A DNA stretch of 16,320 bases from an uncultured Gammaproteobacteria bacterium (GTDB lineage: Bacteria; Pseudomonadota; Gammaproteobacteria; Pseudomonadales; UBA5518): positions 1-16,320 of the forward strand of contig CAIXOY010000220.1 of assembly GCA_903921135.1 (NCBI GenBank), given 5' to 3'. Positions 1 through 6,862 of the stretch are shown here, piece after piece. The notes under the pieces are model-generated. The model was not told the origin of the DNA, made no database searches, and saw only the letters and a list, made by a program, of their open reading frames with translations. Each line of letters starts with the position of its first letter. The stretch's first letter is position 1. The position numbers and the translations under genes are program-made.

Positions 1-340
1 GCTCTACCACACGCCCCACGGGCTCGCGAACGCGATCGTCTTGCCGCACATCCTCGACTTCTACGCAGAGGCTGCCGCGCCACAACTCGCCGAACTCGCC
101 CGCGCCATCGGAGCGGCCGATGCCGCCGCGTCGCAGTCACAGGCCGTGTCGGCCTTCATCGCGCGCGTCCGTGAACTCGCGTGCGACGTGGGCATCCCCG
201 AGACTGTGTCCACACTGAAGGTCTCTGACATCCCGGAGATAGCCCGCCGTGCGATGGCCGAGGCACAGGGCTTCTACCCTGTGCCGCGTTTCATGAGCCA
301 GCCGCAGTGCGAGGCCATCCTGCACAAGCTCCTGCCGTGA
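1..340 (+). CDS. Iron-containing alcohol dehydrogenase, C-terminal fragment
   Basis: This is the last 112 codons of a gene that begins before the window; the reading phase starts at base 2. It opens with LYHTPHGLANAIVLPHILDFY, the conserved block of group III (Fe-dependent) alcohol dehydrogenases. In that family the His of the PHG motif is one of the metal ligands, and the rest of this domain is all-helical, as this fragment appears to be. Family members oxidise alcohols or reduce aldehydes with NAD(P). The substrate cannot be told from the fragment, and the upstream Rossmann part and the other metal ligands are not visible. The stop (TGA 338-340) overlaps the GTG start of the following hydrolase by 4 bp, so the two are probably co-translated. 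Confidence 0.85.
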   Translation, partial: LYHTPHGLANAIVLPHILDFYAEAAAPQLAELARAIGAADAAASQSQAVSAFIARVRELACDVGIPETVSTLKVSDIPEIARRAMAEAQGFYPVPRFMSQPQCEAILHKLLP

Positions 341-1218
341 GCGATGCCGCGCGCAGGCCGCGGGAGCATTCGGCCCGCATCCGCGGTGCGCGTCTGGCGT
401 GGCGTGAGTGGGGCGAGCCCGAAGAGCCTGCCGTGCTCGCGCTGCACGGCTGGCTGGACAACGCTGCCTCCTTCGATGCGCTTGCGCCGCTGCTGCAGGG
501 TTGCCGCGTGATAGCCCCTGATTTGCCGGGTAACGGCCAGAGCGATCACCGCGGCCCCGAAGGCAGTTACAACATCTGGGACGATCTGCCGGATCTGGTC
601 GCGCTCACGCGTGAGCTTGGCCTGGCGCGCTACCGCCTGCTCGGGCATTCACGCGGTGCTGCCATCGCAACGCTGCTCTCCGCCGTCGAGGCTGAGCGCA
701 TCAGCAGTCTAGTGCTGCTCGACGGGCTGGCCGCGCCGCCTTTCGATCCTGCGGATACCGTCACACAGCTGCGCGCGTTTGCCCACGATTACGGCGCGCG
801 CGAGCCGCGTGCGGCGCGGGTGTTCGCCAGCATGGAAGAGGCCATCTCGGCCCGCTGCCGGGCGAGCGGCACAGATCCGCGCGCCGTCGAGATGCTGGTC
901 GGGCGCAGCCTCGAGGCCTGCGCGGGCGGCTATCGCTGGCGCACCGATGCTCGCCTTCGTTATGCCTCGGCCCTCAAGCTTTCGGGGCCGCACGTCCGGG
1001 CGATTTTCGCTGCGGTACGAGCGCCGTCAATGCTCGTTCTCGCCGGTGATACCCGTGCCCGTCTTGCGCAGATGCCGGGCATCACGGACTGGTTTCCGGG
1101 GCTCGTAATCGCGGAGATCGCGGGCTCCCATCATTGGCATATGCTGGACGCAGCGCCCGCCATCGCGGCCTGCATACTCGATTTCTGGAGGAAGCGTGAT
1201 CAGTCCCAAGACCATTGA
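337..1218 (+). CDS. Alpha/beta hydrolase
   Basis: A 293-residue protein of the alpha/beta hydrolase fold. The HGWLDN motif (residues 37-42) supplies the oxyanion loop, the nucleophile elbow is GHSRG with Ser105, and the C-terminal GSHHWHM (about 263-269) carries the catalytic His. The acid residue is not assigned. Family members hydrolyse esters, lactones or C-C bonds; the substrate here is unknown. No signal peptide is seen, so it is probably cytoplasmic. I chose the GTG at 337 because it overlaps the preceding stop (GTGA) and leaves a normal N-terminus. An in-frame GTG at 307 lies inside the upstream gene and would add ten residues unlike the family. No clear Shine-Dalgarno sequence precedes it, consistent with coupling. 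Its 3' end overlaps prmB by 23 bp. Confidence 0.85.
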   Translation: MSDAARRPREHSARIRGARLAWREWGEPEEPAVLALHGWLDNAASFDALAPLLQGCRVIAPDLPGNGQSDHRGPEGSYNIWDDLPDLVALTRELGLARYRLLGHSRGAAIATLLSAVEAERISSLVLLDGLAAPPFDPADTVTQLRAFAHDYGAREPRAARVFASMEEAISARCRASGTDPRAVEMLVGRSLEACAGGYRWRTDARLRYASALKLSGPHVRAIFAAVRAPSMLVLAGDTRARLAQMPGITDWFPGLVIAEIAGSHHWHMLDAAPAIAACILDFWRKRDQSQDH

Positions 1219-2104
1219 GCAGGCGCTCGGCGAGATGCAGAGCCTCCGTGACTGCCTGCGCTGGAGCGTGAGCAGTTTTCTGCGCGCGGGGCTGCACTAC
1301 GGGCACGGCACGGACAACGCCTGGGACGAGGCACGCTGGCTGGTCTTGGGCGCCCTCGCGCTGCCCTTCGACAGCCCGGAGTGGGTGCTCGATGCCCGCG
1401 TAGCCACGCCCGAGCGCGAGCGCCTCGCGCAGTTGCTCAAGCGCCGCGTGGTGGATCGCGTGCCGGTGGCCTACCTGCTCGGTGAGGCCCACTTTGCCGG
1501 GCTGCGCTTCGCGGTGGACGAGAACGTGCTGGTGCCGCGCTCGCCGATCGCCGAGATGATCGAGTCGGGCTTCGAGCCGTGGCTGGGCGGGCTGGAGCCC
1601 TCGCGTATTCTCGATCTCTGTTGCGGCAGTGGTTGCATCGGGATCGCCGCGGGGCTGCACTTCGATAGCGCATGCGTCGACCTTGCGGACATCTCACCGG
1701 CGGCCCTTGCGGTGGCGCGGCGCAATGTCAGTCTTCACGCCGTTGAGGAGAGCGTGCGGGTGATCGAATCCGATCTGTTCGCGGGGCTTGGAGGGGAGCG
1801 TTACGAACTCATTCTCTGCAACCCGCCCTACGTCGATGCCGCAGAGATGACTGCCCTGCCGGCCGAATTCCGGCACGAGCCCCGGCTTGGTCTCGCGGCG
1901 GGAGCGGATGGCCTCGATCTCGTGCGCCGCATCCTGCAGGAAGCGCGCGCGCACCTGAGCGACGACGGCATGCTCGTGCTCGAGGTGGGCGCCAGTGCCG
2001 CGGCTCTGGAGGCTGCTTACCCGCGCTTGCCGATGGTGTGGCCGGATTTCGAGCGAGGCGGGCAGGGCGTAGCGCTGATCCGCGCTGCCGATCTCCCGGC
2101 CTGA
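1196..2104 (+). CDS. prmB: 50S ribosomal protein L3 N5-glutamine methyltransferase
   Basis: PrmB uses S-adenosylmethionine to methylate a glutamine side chain of ribosomal protein L3 and helps 50S assembly. The 302-residue product has a helical N-terminal domain of the HemK/PrmB type, a SAM-binding motif I (DLCCGSGCIGIA, residues 140-151) and the NPPY motif (209-212) that marks glutamine and adenine N-methyltransferases. The start WSVSSFLRAGLHYGHGTDNA is PrmB-like rather than PrmC-like, which decides between the two paralogues. The GTG start at 1196 is backed by GGAGG at 1187-1191 inside the end of the hydrolase gene, so this gene has its own ribosome site despite the 23-bp overlap. It lies 61 bp before aroC; I recall prmB close to aroC in Pseudomonas genomes, which supports the call. 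Confidence 0.93.
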   Translation: MISPKTIEQALGEMQSLRDCLRWSVSSFLRAGLHYGHGTDNAWDEARWLVLGALALPFDSPEWVLDARVATPERERLAQLLKRRVVDRVPVAYLLGEAHFAGLRFAVDENVLVPRSPIAEMIESGFEPWLGGLEPSRILDLCCGSGCIGIAAGLHFDSACVDLADISPAALAVARRNVSLHAVEESVRVIESDLFAGLGGERYELILCNPPYVDAAEMTALPAEFRHEPRLGLAAGADGLDLVRRILQEARAHLSDDGMLVLEVGASAAALEAAYPRLPMVWPDFERGGQGVALIRAADLPA

Positions 2105-2128
2105 GGGACGGCCCGCACCCGCAGACCG

Positions 2129-2134
2129 TATACT
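2129..2134 (+). promoter_or_regulatory. Candidate -10 element upstream of aroC
   Basis: TATACT lies in the 61-bp gap between prmB and aroC, 31 bases before the aroC ATG, within CCGTATACTCCC. It matches five of six bases of the sigma70 -10 consensus. No convincing TTGACA-like -35 hexamer sits 16-18 bp upstream (the bases there are G-rich), so this is a weak single-element call. If real, it would start aroC transcription separately from the prmB group. Confidence 0.4.
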
Positions 2135-2165
2135 CCCGCCACCGTCCCGTCACATCGCGGCTCCC

Positions 2166-3278
2166 ATGTCCGGCAACAGCATCGGCAGACTCTTCACGTT
2201 GAGCAGCTTCGGCGAAAGCCATGGTGTCGCCATCGGCGGCATCGTCGACGGCTGTCCGCCCGGGCTGGAACTCTGCGAGGACGATCTGCAGCCCGATCTC
2301 GACCGGCGCAAACCCGGGCAGTCGCGCTACACGACGCAGCGGCGCGAAGAAGACCGGGTGCGCATACTCTCCGGTGTCTTCGAGGGGCGCACGACGGGTG
2401 CGCCCATCGGACTGCTGATCGAAAACACCGACCAGCGTTCCAAGGACTACGCCGCGATCAAGGACACCTTCCGCCCCAATCACGCGGATTACACCTACAC
2501 CCAGAAATACGGCTTCCGCGACTATCGCGGCGGCGGGCGCTCTTCCGCGCGTGAAACAGCGGTGCGCGTCGCGGCCGGCGCCATCGCGAAGAAGTACCTG
2601 CGCGAGCGCCTCGGTGTGCAGGTGCGCGGGTATCTGGCCGCGTTGGGCCCCATCGAGGCGCCGCTCGCCGACTGGAGCGCGGTGGATCAGAACCCGTTTT
2701 TCTGCGCGGACCCCGCCGTAGTCCCGCAACTCGAGTCCTACATGCAGGCGCTGATCAAGAGCGGTGATTCCATCGGCGCGCGGATCAACGTGGTGGCGAG
2801 CGGCCTGCCGCCGGGCCTTGGCGAGCCGGTGTTCGACCGCCTCGATGCCGACATCGCGCACGCCATGATGGGCATCAATGCCGTGAAGGGCGTTGAGATT
2901 GGCGCGGGCTTCGCTTCCATCGCGCAGACAGGCAGCCAGCACCGCGACGGCATGTCCCCCGAAGGCTTTCTCGCCAACAACGCGGGCGGCGTGGTGGGCG
3001 GCATCTCGACGGGGCAGGACATCCTGGTCTCGCTCGCCATCAAGCCCACCTCCAGCATCCGTTTGCCCGGGCCCAGTATCGACGCCAGCGGTGCACCGCT
3101 CGAGGTGGTGACGCACGGCCGTCACGATCCCTGCGTCGGCATTCGTGCCACGCCTATCGCCGAAGCGATGCTCGCGCTGGTGCTGATGGATCATTGGCTA
3201 CGGCACCGCGCCCAGAACGCCGATGTGCAGTGCGCCACGCCGCGCATCGCTGCCGCAGCGCCCGCTGCCGGGGCATGA
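2166..3278 (+). CDS. aroC: Chorismate synthase
   Basis: AroC catalyses the last shikimate-pathway step, the FMNH2-dependent trans-1,4 elimination of phosphate from 5-enolpyruvylshikimate-3-phosphate to give chorismate, the precursor of aromatic amino acids, folate and quinones. The 370-residue product starts MSGNSIGRLF and has the signature GESHG at residues 16-20. The second signature runs from YRGGGRSSARETA (residue 120 on) into RVAAGAIAKKYL. The arginine-rich, glycine-rich FMN and substrate loops look intact. The C-terminus carries a short Ala-rich tail beyond the usual end, making it slightly longer than most family members. The ATG at 2166 has little Shine-Dalgarno similarity but gives the canonical N-terminus. 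The stop overlaps the next gene by ATGA, so a transporter and a Nudix-like gene are coupled behind it. Confidence 0.97.
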   Translation: MSGNSIGRLFTLSSFGESHGVAIGGIVDGCPPGLELCEDDLQPDLDRRKPGQSRYTTQRREEDRVRILSGVFEGRTTGAPIGLLIENTDQRSKDYAAIKDTFRPNHADYTYTQKYGFRDYRGGGRSSARETAVRVAAGAIAKKYLRERLGVQVRGYLAALGPIEAPLADWSAVDQNPFFCADPAVVPQLESYMQALIKSGDSIGARINVVASGLPPGLGEPVFDRLDADIAHAMMGINAVKGVEIGAGFASIAQTGSQHRDGMSPEGFLANNAGGVVGGISTGQDILVSLAIKPTSSIRLPGPSIDASGAPLEVVTHGRHDPCVGIRATPIAEAMLALVLMDHWLRHRAQNADVQCATPRIAAAAPAAGA

Positions 3279-4465
3279 GCGGCCGGTCTGCCGCGTTTCC
3301 GTATTGGCGGCTCTCCTCGTTCTACTTCCTGTATTTCGCCTGTCTGGGGGTGATGGTTCCGTACTGGAGCCTGTACCTCGAGTCGGCCGGGCTGAGTGCC
3401 GCGGCCATCGGGATCGTGCTCGCCGTCACATCGGGCACCCGGATCGTGGCGCCGAATTTCTGGGGCTGGATTGCAGACCGAAGCGGACGCCGGCTCCTGA
3501 TCATCCGCGCGGGTGCCGTGATGGCGGCACTCTGTTTCGCCCTGCTTCCTGCGGGAGAGAGCGTCGCATGGGTCGCGATGTGCATCGCACTGCATACCTT
3601 TTTCTGGAGTGCGATCCTCGCGCAGTACGAGGTGATCACGCTGGCCGCGATGGGCAGCGAGGTGCATCGCTACGGGCAGGTGCGCCTGTGGGGTTCCATC
3701 AGTTTCGTGGTGCTGGTGGTGCTGGTCGGCATGCTCTTCGATCATGCGGGCGTCGCGCGCTTTCCTGTGGTGATGATGTTGCCGTTGCTGATGCTGGTGG
3801 CGGGGAGTTTCGCGATCCGCGATGCCGCGCCGCCCGAACCACGGCGCCACGGGAGTGGTGTAGGCGCGCTGCTGCGCAGCCGGGTGCTCTGGAGTTTTCT
3901 CGGTGCATCGTTCCTTCTGCAGCTGTCGCACGCGCCTTACTACGGCTTCTTCAGCCTGCTGCTCGCGCGTGAGGGTTATTCCAGCACCGCCATCGGTTAT
4001 CTCTGGGCTCTGGGTGTGATCGCGGAAATCCTTTTCTTCGCCGTGGCGCATCACGTGCTCGGGCGGTTCAGCTTGCGCCGCGTGCTGGTTGTGAGCATGT
4101 TGCTCGCTGCCTTGCGTTGGCTGATGATCGGCTTCGGTGCCGGTTCAGTGACGGTGCTCGTGCTGGCGCAGTGCCTGCACGCAGCCACGTTCGGCAGCTT
4201 CCATGCCGCGGGCATCGAGTTCGTGCGGCGTCACTTCGGGTACGCAGACCAGGGGCAGGGCCAGGCCTTGTACAGCGCGATCAGTTTCGGGGCCGGTGGG
4301 GCGCTGGGAGCGCTCGGCAGCGGGTGGCTGTGGGATCGCAGCCAGCACGCGGTCTTCCTGCTGGCTGCGCTGGGAGCGGCTGCGGGCGCAGTGCTCCTGC
4401 GCGCGGGGATGGGGGGCGATTCCGCTGGTGCGTCTCCTCCACTTGCCGAAAGAAAGCCCGCATGA
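3275..4465 (+). CDS. MFS transporter, HcaT/PPP-like family
   Basis: A 396-residue, strongly hydrophobic protein with about twelve predicted membrane segments. It starts with FPYWRLSSFYFLYFACLGV followed by VPYWSLYLES, typical of the MFS_1-like branch that includes the E. coli phenylpropionate permease HcaT. A charged loop, WIADRSGRR, after the second to third segment is the usual MFS motif-A equivalent (D-R-x-G-R-R). It would act in the inner membrane; the substrate is unknown and the HcaT name should not be taken as proof of phenylpropionate transport. The ATG at 3275 overlaps the aroC stop (ATGA). A longer in-frame version from 3194 is rejected because its extra residues are a basic, Ala/Arg-rich translation of the aroC 3' end. 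A transporter directly behind aroC is, as I recall, also the arrangement in Pseudomonas. Confidence 0.88.
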   Translation: MSGRSAAFPYWRLSSFYFLYFACLGVMVPYWSLYLESAGLSAAAIGIVLAVTSGTRIVAPNFWGWIADRSGRRLLIIRAGAVMAALCFALLPAGESVAWVAMCIALHTFFWSAILAQYEVITLAAMGSEVHRYGQVRLWGSISFVVLVVLVGMLFDHAGVARFPVVMMLPLLMLVAGSFAIRDAAPPEPRRHGSGVGALLRSRVLWSFLGASFLLQLSHAPYYGFFSLLLAREGYSSTAIGYLWALGVIAEILFFAVAHHVLGRFSLRRVLVVSMLLAALRWLMIGFGAGSVTVLVLAQCLHAATFGSFHAAGIEFVRRHFGYADQGQGQALYSAISFGAGGALGALGSGWLWDRSQHAVFLLAALGAAAGAVLLRAGMGGDSAGASPPLAERKPA

Positions 4466-4944
4466 GCCCTGCATTCTGCCGCCGCTGTGGTTCGCGGCTC
4501 GTATCGGGCGTGCCGGAGGGCGAGGATCGCAACAGAGATCACTGCGCAGGCTGCGGATTCATCGAGTACCGCAATCCTCGCGTGCGGGCCGGATGCATCG
4601 TCGTGATCGAGGGCGGTGCGCCCGTGTTTCGCAGCACACTGCTGATGCCCGGCGAGCGCTTGCAGGCGGGGGCCTTGCGGGCGGTTGGTGCACCGCTCGC
4701 GGAAGACGGCTTGCTGCTCTATTGCGCGATCACCGATCGCTCCCGCTCGGAGGTATCACTGGTTTTCAGGGCTACCTCCGGGCTGTCGTCCGCACCCCGC
4801 CTCGCGGGAGATGATCCCCAGCCCGCGTGGGAGCAGGCTCTGCTGGAGCGCTTCCTGGCCGATCTGGCTGCAGGTGCCGTGCGTGTCTACAGCGCGGAGG
4901 CAGAAGGCGGGCTGTTGCATATGAGTCCGGTGGCGCCGGGCTGA
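4462..4944 (+). CDS. Zinc-ribbon protein with degenerate Nudix domain
   Basis: The 160-residue product begins with a four-cysteine zinc ribbon (Cys6, Cys9, Cys28, Cys31) followed by EYRNPRV (35-41). This is the layout of the N-terminal ribbon found in ADP-ribose/NADH-type Nudix hydrolases (FCxxCG...PEGD..R..C..CG...Y.NP). The next part still reads as a Nudix fold: GCIVVIEG (44-51) and the late strands EVSLVFRA. The Nudix box is broken: where GEx..A.REVxEEAG is expected the protein has PGERLQAGALRAVGAPLA (63-80), lacking the REx2EE glutamates that bind Mg, and the GFME loop before it is shortened. It is therefore probably not a pyrophosphohydrolase; it may bind a nucleotide or a partner. ATG 4462 overlaps the transporter stop (ATGA). 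It converges on the ACT-domain gene 7 bp away. Confidence 0.75.
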   Translation: MSPAFCRRCGSRLVSGVPEGEDRNRDHCAGCGFIEYRNPRVRAGCIVVIEGGAPVFRSTLLMPGERLQAGALRAVGAPLAEDGLLLYCAITDRSRSEVSLVFRATSGLSSAPRLAGDDPQPAWEQALLERFLADLAAGAVRVYSAEAEGGLLHMSPVAPG

Positions 4945-4959
4945 GAAGCGCTCAGGCCC
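4938..4959. terminator. Hairpin shared by two convergent stop codons
   Basis: GGGCTGAG (4938-4945) pairs with CTCAGGCCC (4951-4959) with one bulged G and a 5-base loop, giving eight pairs. The stem contains both stop codons: TGA 4942-4944 of the Nudix-like gene and TCA 4952-4954 (TGA on the minus strand) of the ACT-domain gene. No T-run follows on either strand, so it does not meet the usual intrinsic-terminator pattern. It could still act as a transcript-end stem or pause site for both genes. Confidence 0.4.
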
Positions 4960-5479
4960 GTGTTGTCGTCAACGCATACTCGATGCCCATCTGCCGGGCG
5001 ATGCTCTCGAGCGCGCTGCGCAATTCCCCGATATCGAGCGCTTCCGGCAGCGCGATATCCGCGCTGGCGTGGAATAGCGGGTCAGGGTTTCCGGGTGCGC
5101 GCCGGATCTCGCTGCGCAGGTCCGTCACGTTGATACCGCGTTGCGCCAGCGCTGCTGCGAACTCGTGCAGGATGCCCGGGCGGTCGTAGCCGAGGATCTC
5201 CAGATGGTGGCTGTTTCCCTGATCCGGGGGGAGTCCCGGCGCAGCCGATTCGAAGCGCAAGGTGAGACCCACTCGATCCAGCGCCGCGAGCGCGCGCTCA
5301 AGCTCCAGCAACCGGGACGAGGGCACAGAGAGGCGCACGATGCCTGCGAACTTGCCCGCGAGCTGGCTCATGCGGCTCTCGAGCCAGTTCGCCCCGTGCG
5401 CGTTTGCCACGTCGGACATCTCTTCGATCAGGCCCGGCCTGTCGTCGGCGATGAAGGAGATGATCCGGTAGGTATGCAT
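4952..5479 (-). CDS. GcvR-like tandem ACT-domain protein
   Basis: The 175-residue product has two ACT domains, each carrying a DRPG motif at its first loop (residues 13-16 and 99-102). The first includes GANWLESRMSQLAGKFAGIV (29-48), the hallmark of the GcvR-like family. In E. coli GcvR binds glycine and controls the activator GcvA of the glycine cleavage operon. No gcvA or gcv gene is in this window, so that role is inferred only from family and I give no symbol. The start is the ATG whose first base is 5479: GGAG stands 8 bases upstream on the minus strand, and the protein then begins MHTYRII, right before the first ACT strand. An earlier in-frame start (5521) would add 14 unconserved residues and cover the neighbour's -10 element. 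It is divergent from the methyltransferase gene and convergent with the Nudix-like gene. Confidence 0.85.
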   Translation of the reverse strand: MHTYRIISFIADDRPGLIEEMSDVANAHGANWLESRMSQLAGKFAGIVRLSVPSSRLLELERALAALDRVGLTLRFESAAPGLPPDQGNSHHLEILGYDRPGILHEFAAALAQRGINVTDLRSEIRRAPGNPDPLFHASADIALPEALDIGELRSALESIARQMGIEYALTTTRA

Positions 5480-5487
5480 ACGCGGTG

Positions 5488-5516
5488 CTCCGGCCGCACG
5501 GGTGGGCCCGTATACT
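5488..5516 (+). promoter_or_regulatory. Candidate promoter of the methyltransferase-pdxB chain
   Basis: TATACT at 5511-5516 is a good -10 hexamer 31 bases before the methyltransferase ATG. A CTCCGG at 5488-5493 lies exactly 17 bp upstream in the -35 position but matches TTGACA poorly. The same spacing and a nearly identical upstream hexamer occur before alaA (TTCCGG, 17 bp, TATACT). The -10 is the well-supported part; the -35 may be contributed by an activator. Confidence 0.5.
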
Positions 5517-5547
5517 AGCAACGCCTACACCCCACAAGGAGTCCTTC

Positions 5548-6387
5548 ATGAAAGCGCTGTCCGTATTCCGAGCCCGTGCCGCCGCCGTTGCCGCGGGTTG
5601 CCTCGTTTCGCTATCCGTGCTCGCAGATGTGCCGGCAGACCTCGCCTCTGCCGTTGCCGGCCCCCAACGCAGCGCGGAGAACCGCGCCCGGGATGCCGCC
5701 AGACATCCGGGCGAAACCCTCGCCTTTTTCGGCATCCAGCCCACCATGACGGTGGTGGAACTCTCGCCGGGTGGTGGTTGGTTCACGGAGATTCTCGCGC
5801 CCTACCTGCGTGAGAAGGGCAAGCTGGTCGCTGCCGCCTATCCGGGTGACGTTCCCGGCGAGGATGGCGCGTACTACCGGAAGAGCCGGGCGAATTTCAA
5901 CGCCAAGATGGCCGGTTCACCCGCCGTGTATGACCGCGTGCAGGTTGCCGATTTCCTTGCGCCCGACCGGCTCGACTTCATCGCGCCAGAAACGGCGGAC
6001 ATGGTCCTCACCTTCCGTAACGTCCACAACTGGGTCGATGACGGCAAGAGCGAAGAAAAAGTATTCGCGGCTGCCTTCCGGGCACTCAAGCCCGGTGGCG
6101 TGCTGGGTGTCGAGGAGCACCGCACGCTTCGCACCGTGACGCGGCCGGAGATGTATGAGAAAGGCTATGTTCCCGAGTCCTTCGTGATCGACGTGGCGAC
6201 GAAAGCGGGCTTCGTGCTCGAGGAGAAAAGCGAGGTGAACGCCAACCCCGCCGACACCCACGACCACCCGGAAGGCGTCTGGACGCTTCCGCCCACACTG
6301 AGCCTTGGCGACAAGGACCGTGCGAAGTACCTGGCGATCGGTGAAACCGATCGCATGACGCTGCGGTTCCGCAAACCGGCGAAATGA
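5548..6387 (+). CDS. Exported class I SAM-dependent methyltransferase-like protein
   Basis: The 279-residue product begins with a Sec-type signal peptide: basic residues K2, R8 and R10, a hydrophobic run AAAVAAGCLVSLSVLA, and a likely cleavage after Ala26. The mature part has the order of a class I methyltransferase: motif I VELSPGGGWFT (70-80), then LTFRNVHNW and ALKPGGVLGVEEH, which correspond to motifs IV-V. It resembles the group annotated as predicted methyltransferase in proteobacteria, whose substrate is unknown. An exported SAM enzyme is puzzling because SAM is cytoplasmic. The ATG at 5548 is preceded by AAGGAG (5536-5541) at good spacing, and a longer in-frame ORF from 5485 would erase the signal peptide's N-terminal position. 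Its stop overlaps yheU (ATGA), making it the first gene of a six-gene chain. Confidence 0.85.
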   Translation: MKALSVFRARAAAVAAGCLVSLSVLADVPADLASAVAGPQRSAENRARDAARHPGETLAFFGIQPTMTVVELSPGGGWFTEILAPYLREKGKLVAAAYPGDVPGEDGAYYRKSRANFNAKMAGSPAVYDRVQVADFLAPDRLDFIAPETADMVLTFRNVHNWVDDGKSEEKVFAAAFRALKPGGVLGVEEHRTLRTVTRPEMYEKGYVPESFVIDVATKAGFVLEEKSEVNANPADTHDHPEGVWTLPPTLSLGDKDRAKYLAIGETDRMTLRFRKPAK

Positions 6388-6617
6388 GTGCAGTCGAGAT
6401 TCCCTGGAGGGACCTGAGCGAAGGTGCCCTCCAGGGCGTGATAGAGGAGTTCGTCACCCGCGAAGGCACCGAATACGGCGAGCGGGAGGTGCCGCTTGCC
6501 ACCAAGGTCGCGCAGGTGCGGCGCCAACTGGAGCGCGGTGAATTGCGTTTGTTCTTCGATCAGGAGTCCGCCAGTTGCCAGATTCTGCGGCGTGAAGACG
6601 TAGTGCAGCACCCGTGA
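6384..6617 (+). CDS. yheU: YheU family protein (UPF0270)
   Basis: A 77-residue protein starting MSAVEIPWRDLSEGALQGVI, with EEFVTREGTEYG and, near the C-terminus, GELRLFFDQES. These are the conserved blocks of the YheU/UPF0270 family of small gammaproteobacterial proteins. The molecular function is not known. It has no cysteine cluster, membrane segment or signal peptide and is probably cytoplasmic. Both ends overlap neighbours by 4 bp: ATG 6384 with the methyltransferase stop, and TGA 6615-6617 with the GTG of tusA. The sequence shows no separate ribosome site, so it is likely made by coupled translation. Confidence 0.88.
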   Translation: MSAVEIPWRDLSEGALQGVIEEFVTREGTEYGEREVPLATKVAQVRRQLERGELRLFFDQESASCQILRREDVVQHP

Positions 6618-6862
6618 ACGAACCGGTCTGCACCTCCGGCGAACTCGATGCCCGAGGCCTCTGGTGCCCCGAGCCGGTGATGATGCTCCACAACAGGGTG
6701 CGGGACATGCAGCCCTCCGAGGAAGTGGTCGTGCTCGCCACCGACCCTTCGACGCTGCGCGATATCGCGCGATTCTGCGAATTCCTCGGCCACAGCCTGC
6801 TTGAGAGCGCAGAGGAGGGCGGAGAATTCCGTTTCCGGATCCGCAAGAAAGCTGTCGGATGA
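6614..6862 (+). CDS. tusA: Sulfur carrier protein TusA
   Basis: TusA accepts persulfide sulfur from a cysteine desulfurase and passes it on, in E. coli through TusBCD-TusE to MnmA, for 2-thiouridine at the wobble base of tRNA-Lys, -Glu and -Gln. The 82-residue product has the family core LDARGLWCPEPVMMLH with the active cysteine at 18. It continues MQPSEEVVVLATDPSTLRDI, colinear with E. coli TusA over its whole length. Other TusA-like proteins serve molybdenum cofactor or sulfur oxidation; the full-length similarity to E. coli TusA favours the tRNA role. The GTG start at 6614 overlaps the yheU stop and its own stop overlaps epmC (ATGA). A tRNA-Glu(TTC) gene, a known substrate class, lies about 4.4 kb downstream. 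Confidence 0.92.
   Translation: MNEPVCTSGELDARGLWCPEPVMMLHNRVRDMQPSEEVVVLATDPSTLRDIARFCEFLGHSLLESAEEGGEFRFRIRKKAVG

Noticed and set aside
1809..3194. Minus-strand open frame of 461 codons opposite prmB and aroC
   Set aside because: Antisense to two secure genes, low-complexity His/Arg/Ala composition, no ribosome site or motif.
5480..5521. Longer N-terminus for the ACT-domain protein
   Set aside because: The extra 14 residues have no ACT similarity, the internal start has a well-placed GGAG, and the extension would cross the divergent promoter.
5589..5604. Lipoprotein cleavage site at Cys18 of the exported methyltransferase
   Set aside because: The residues before the cysteine are A-A-G without Leu or Val at -3, and the hydrophobic run continues past it; a signal peptidase I site after Ala26 fits better.
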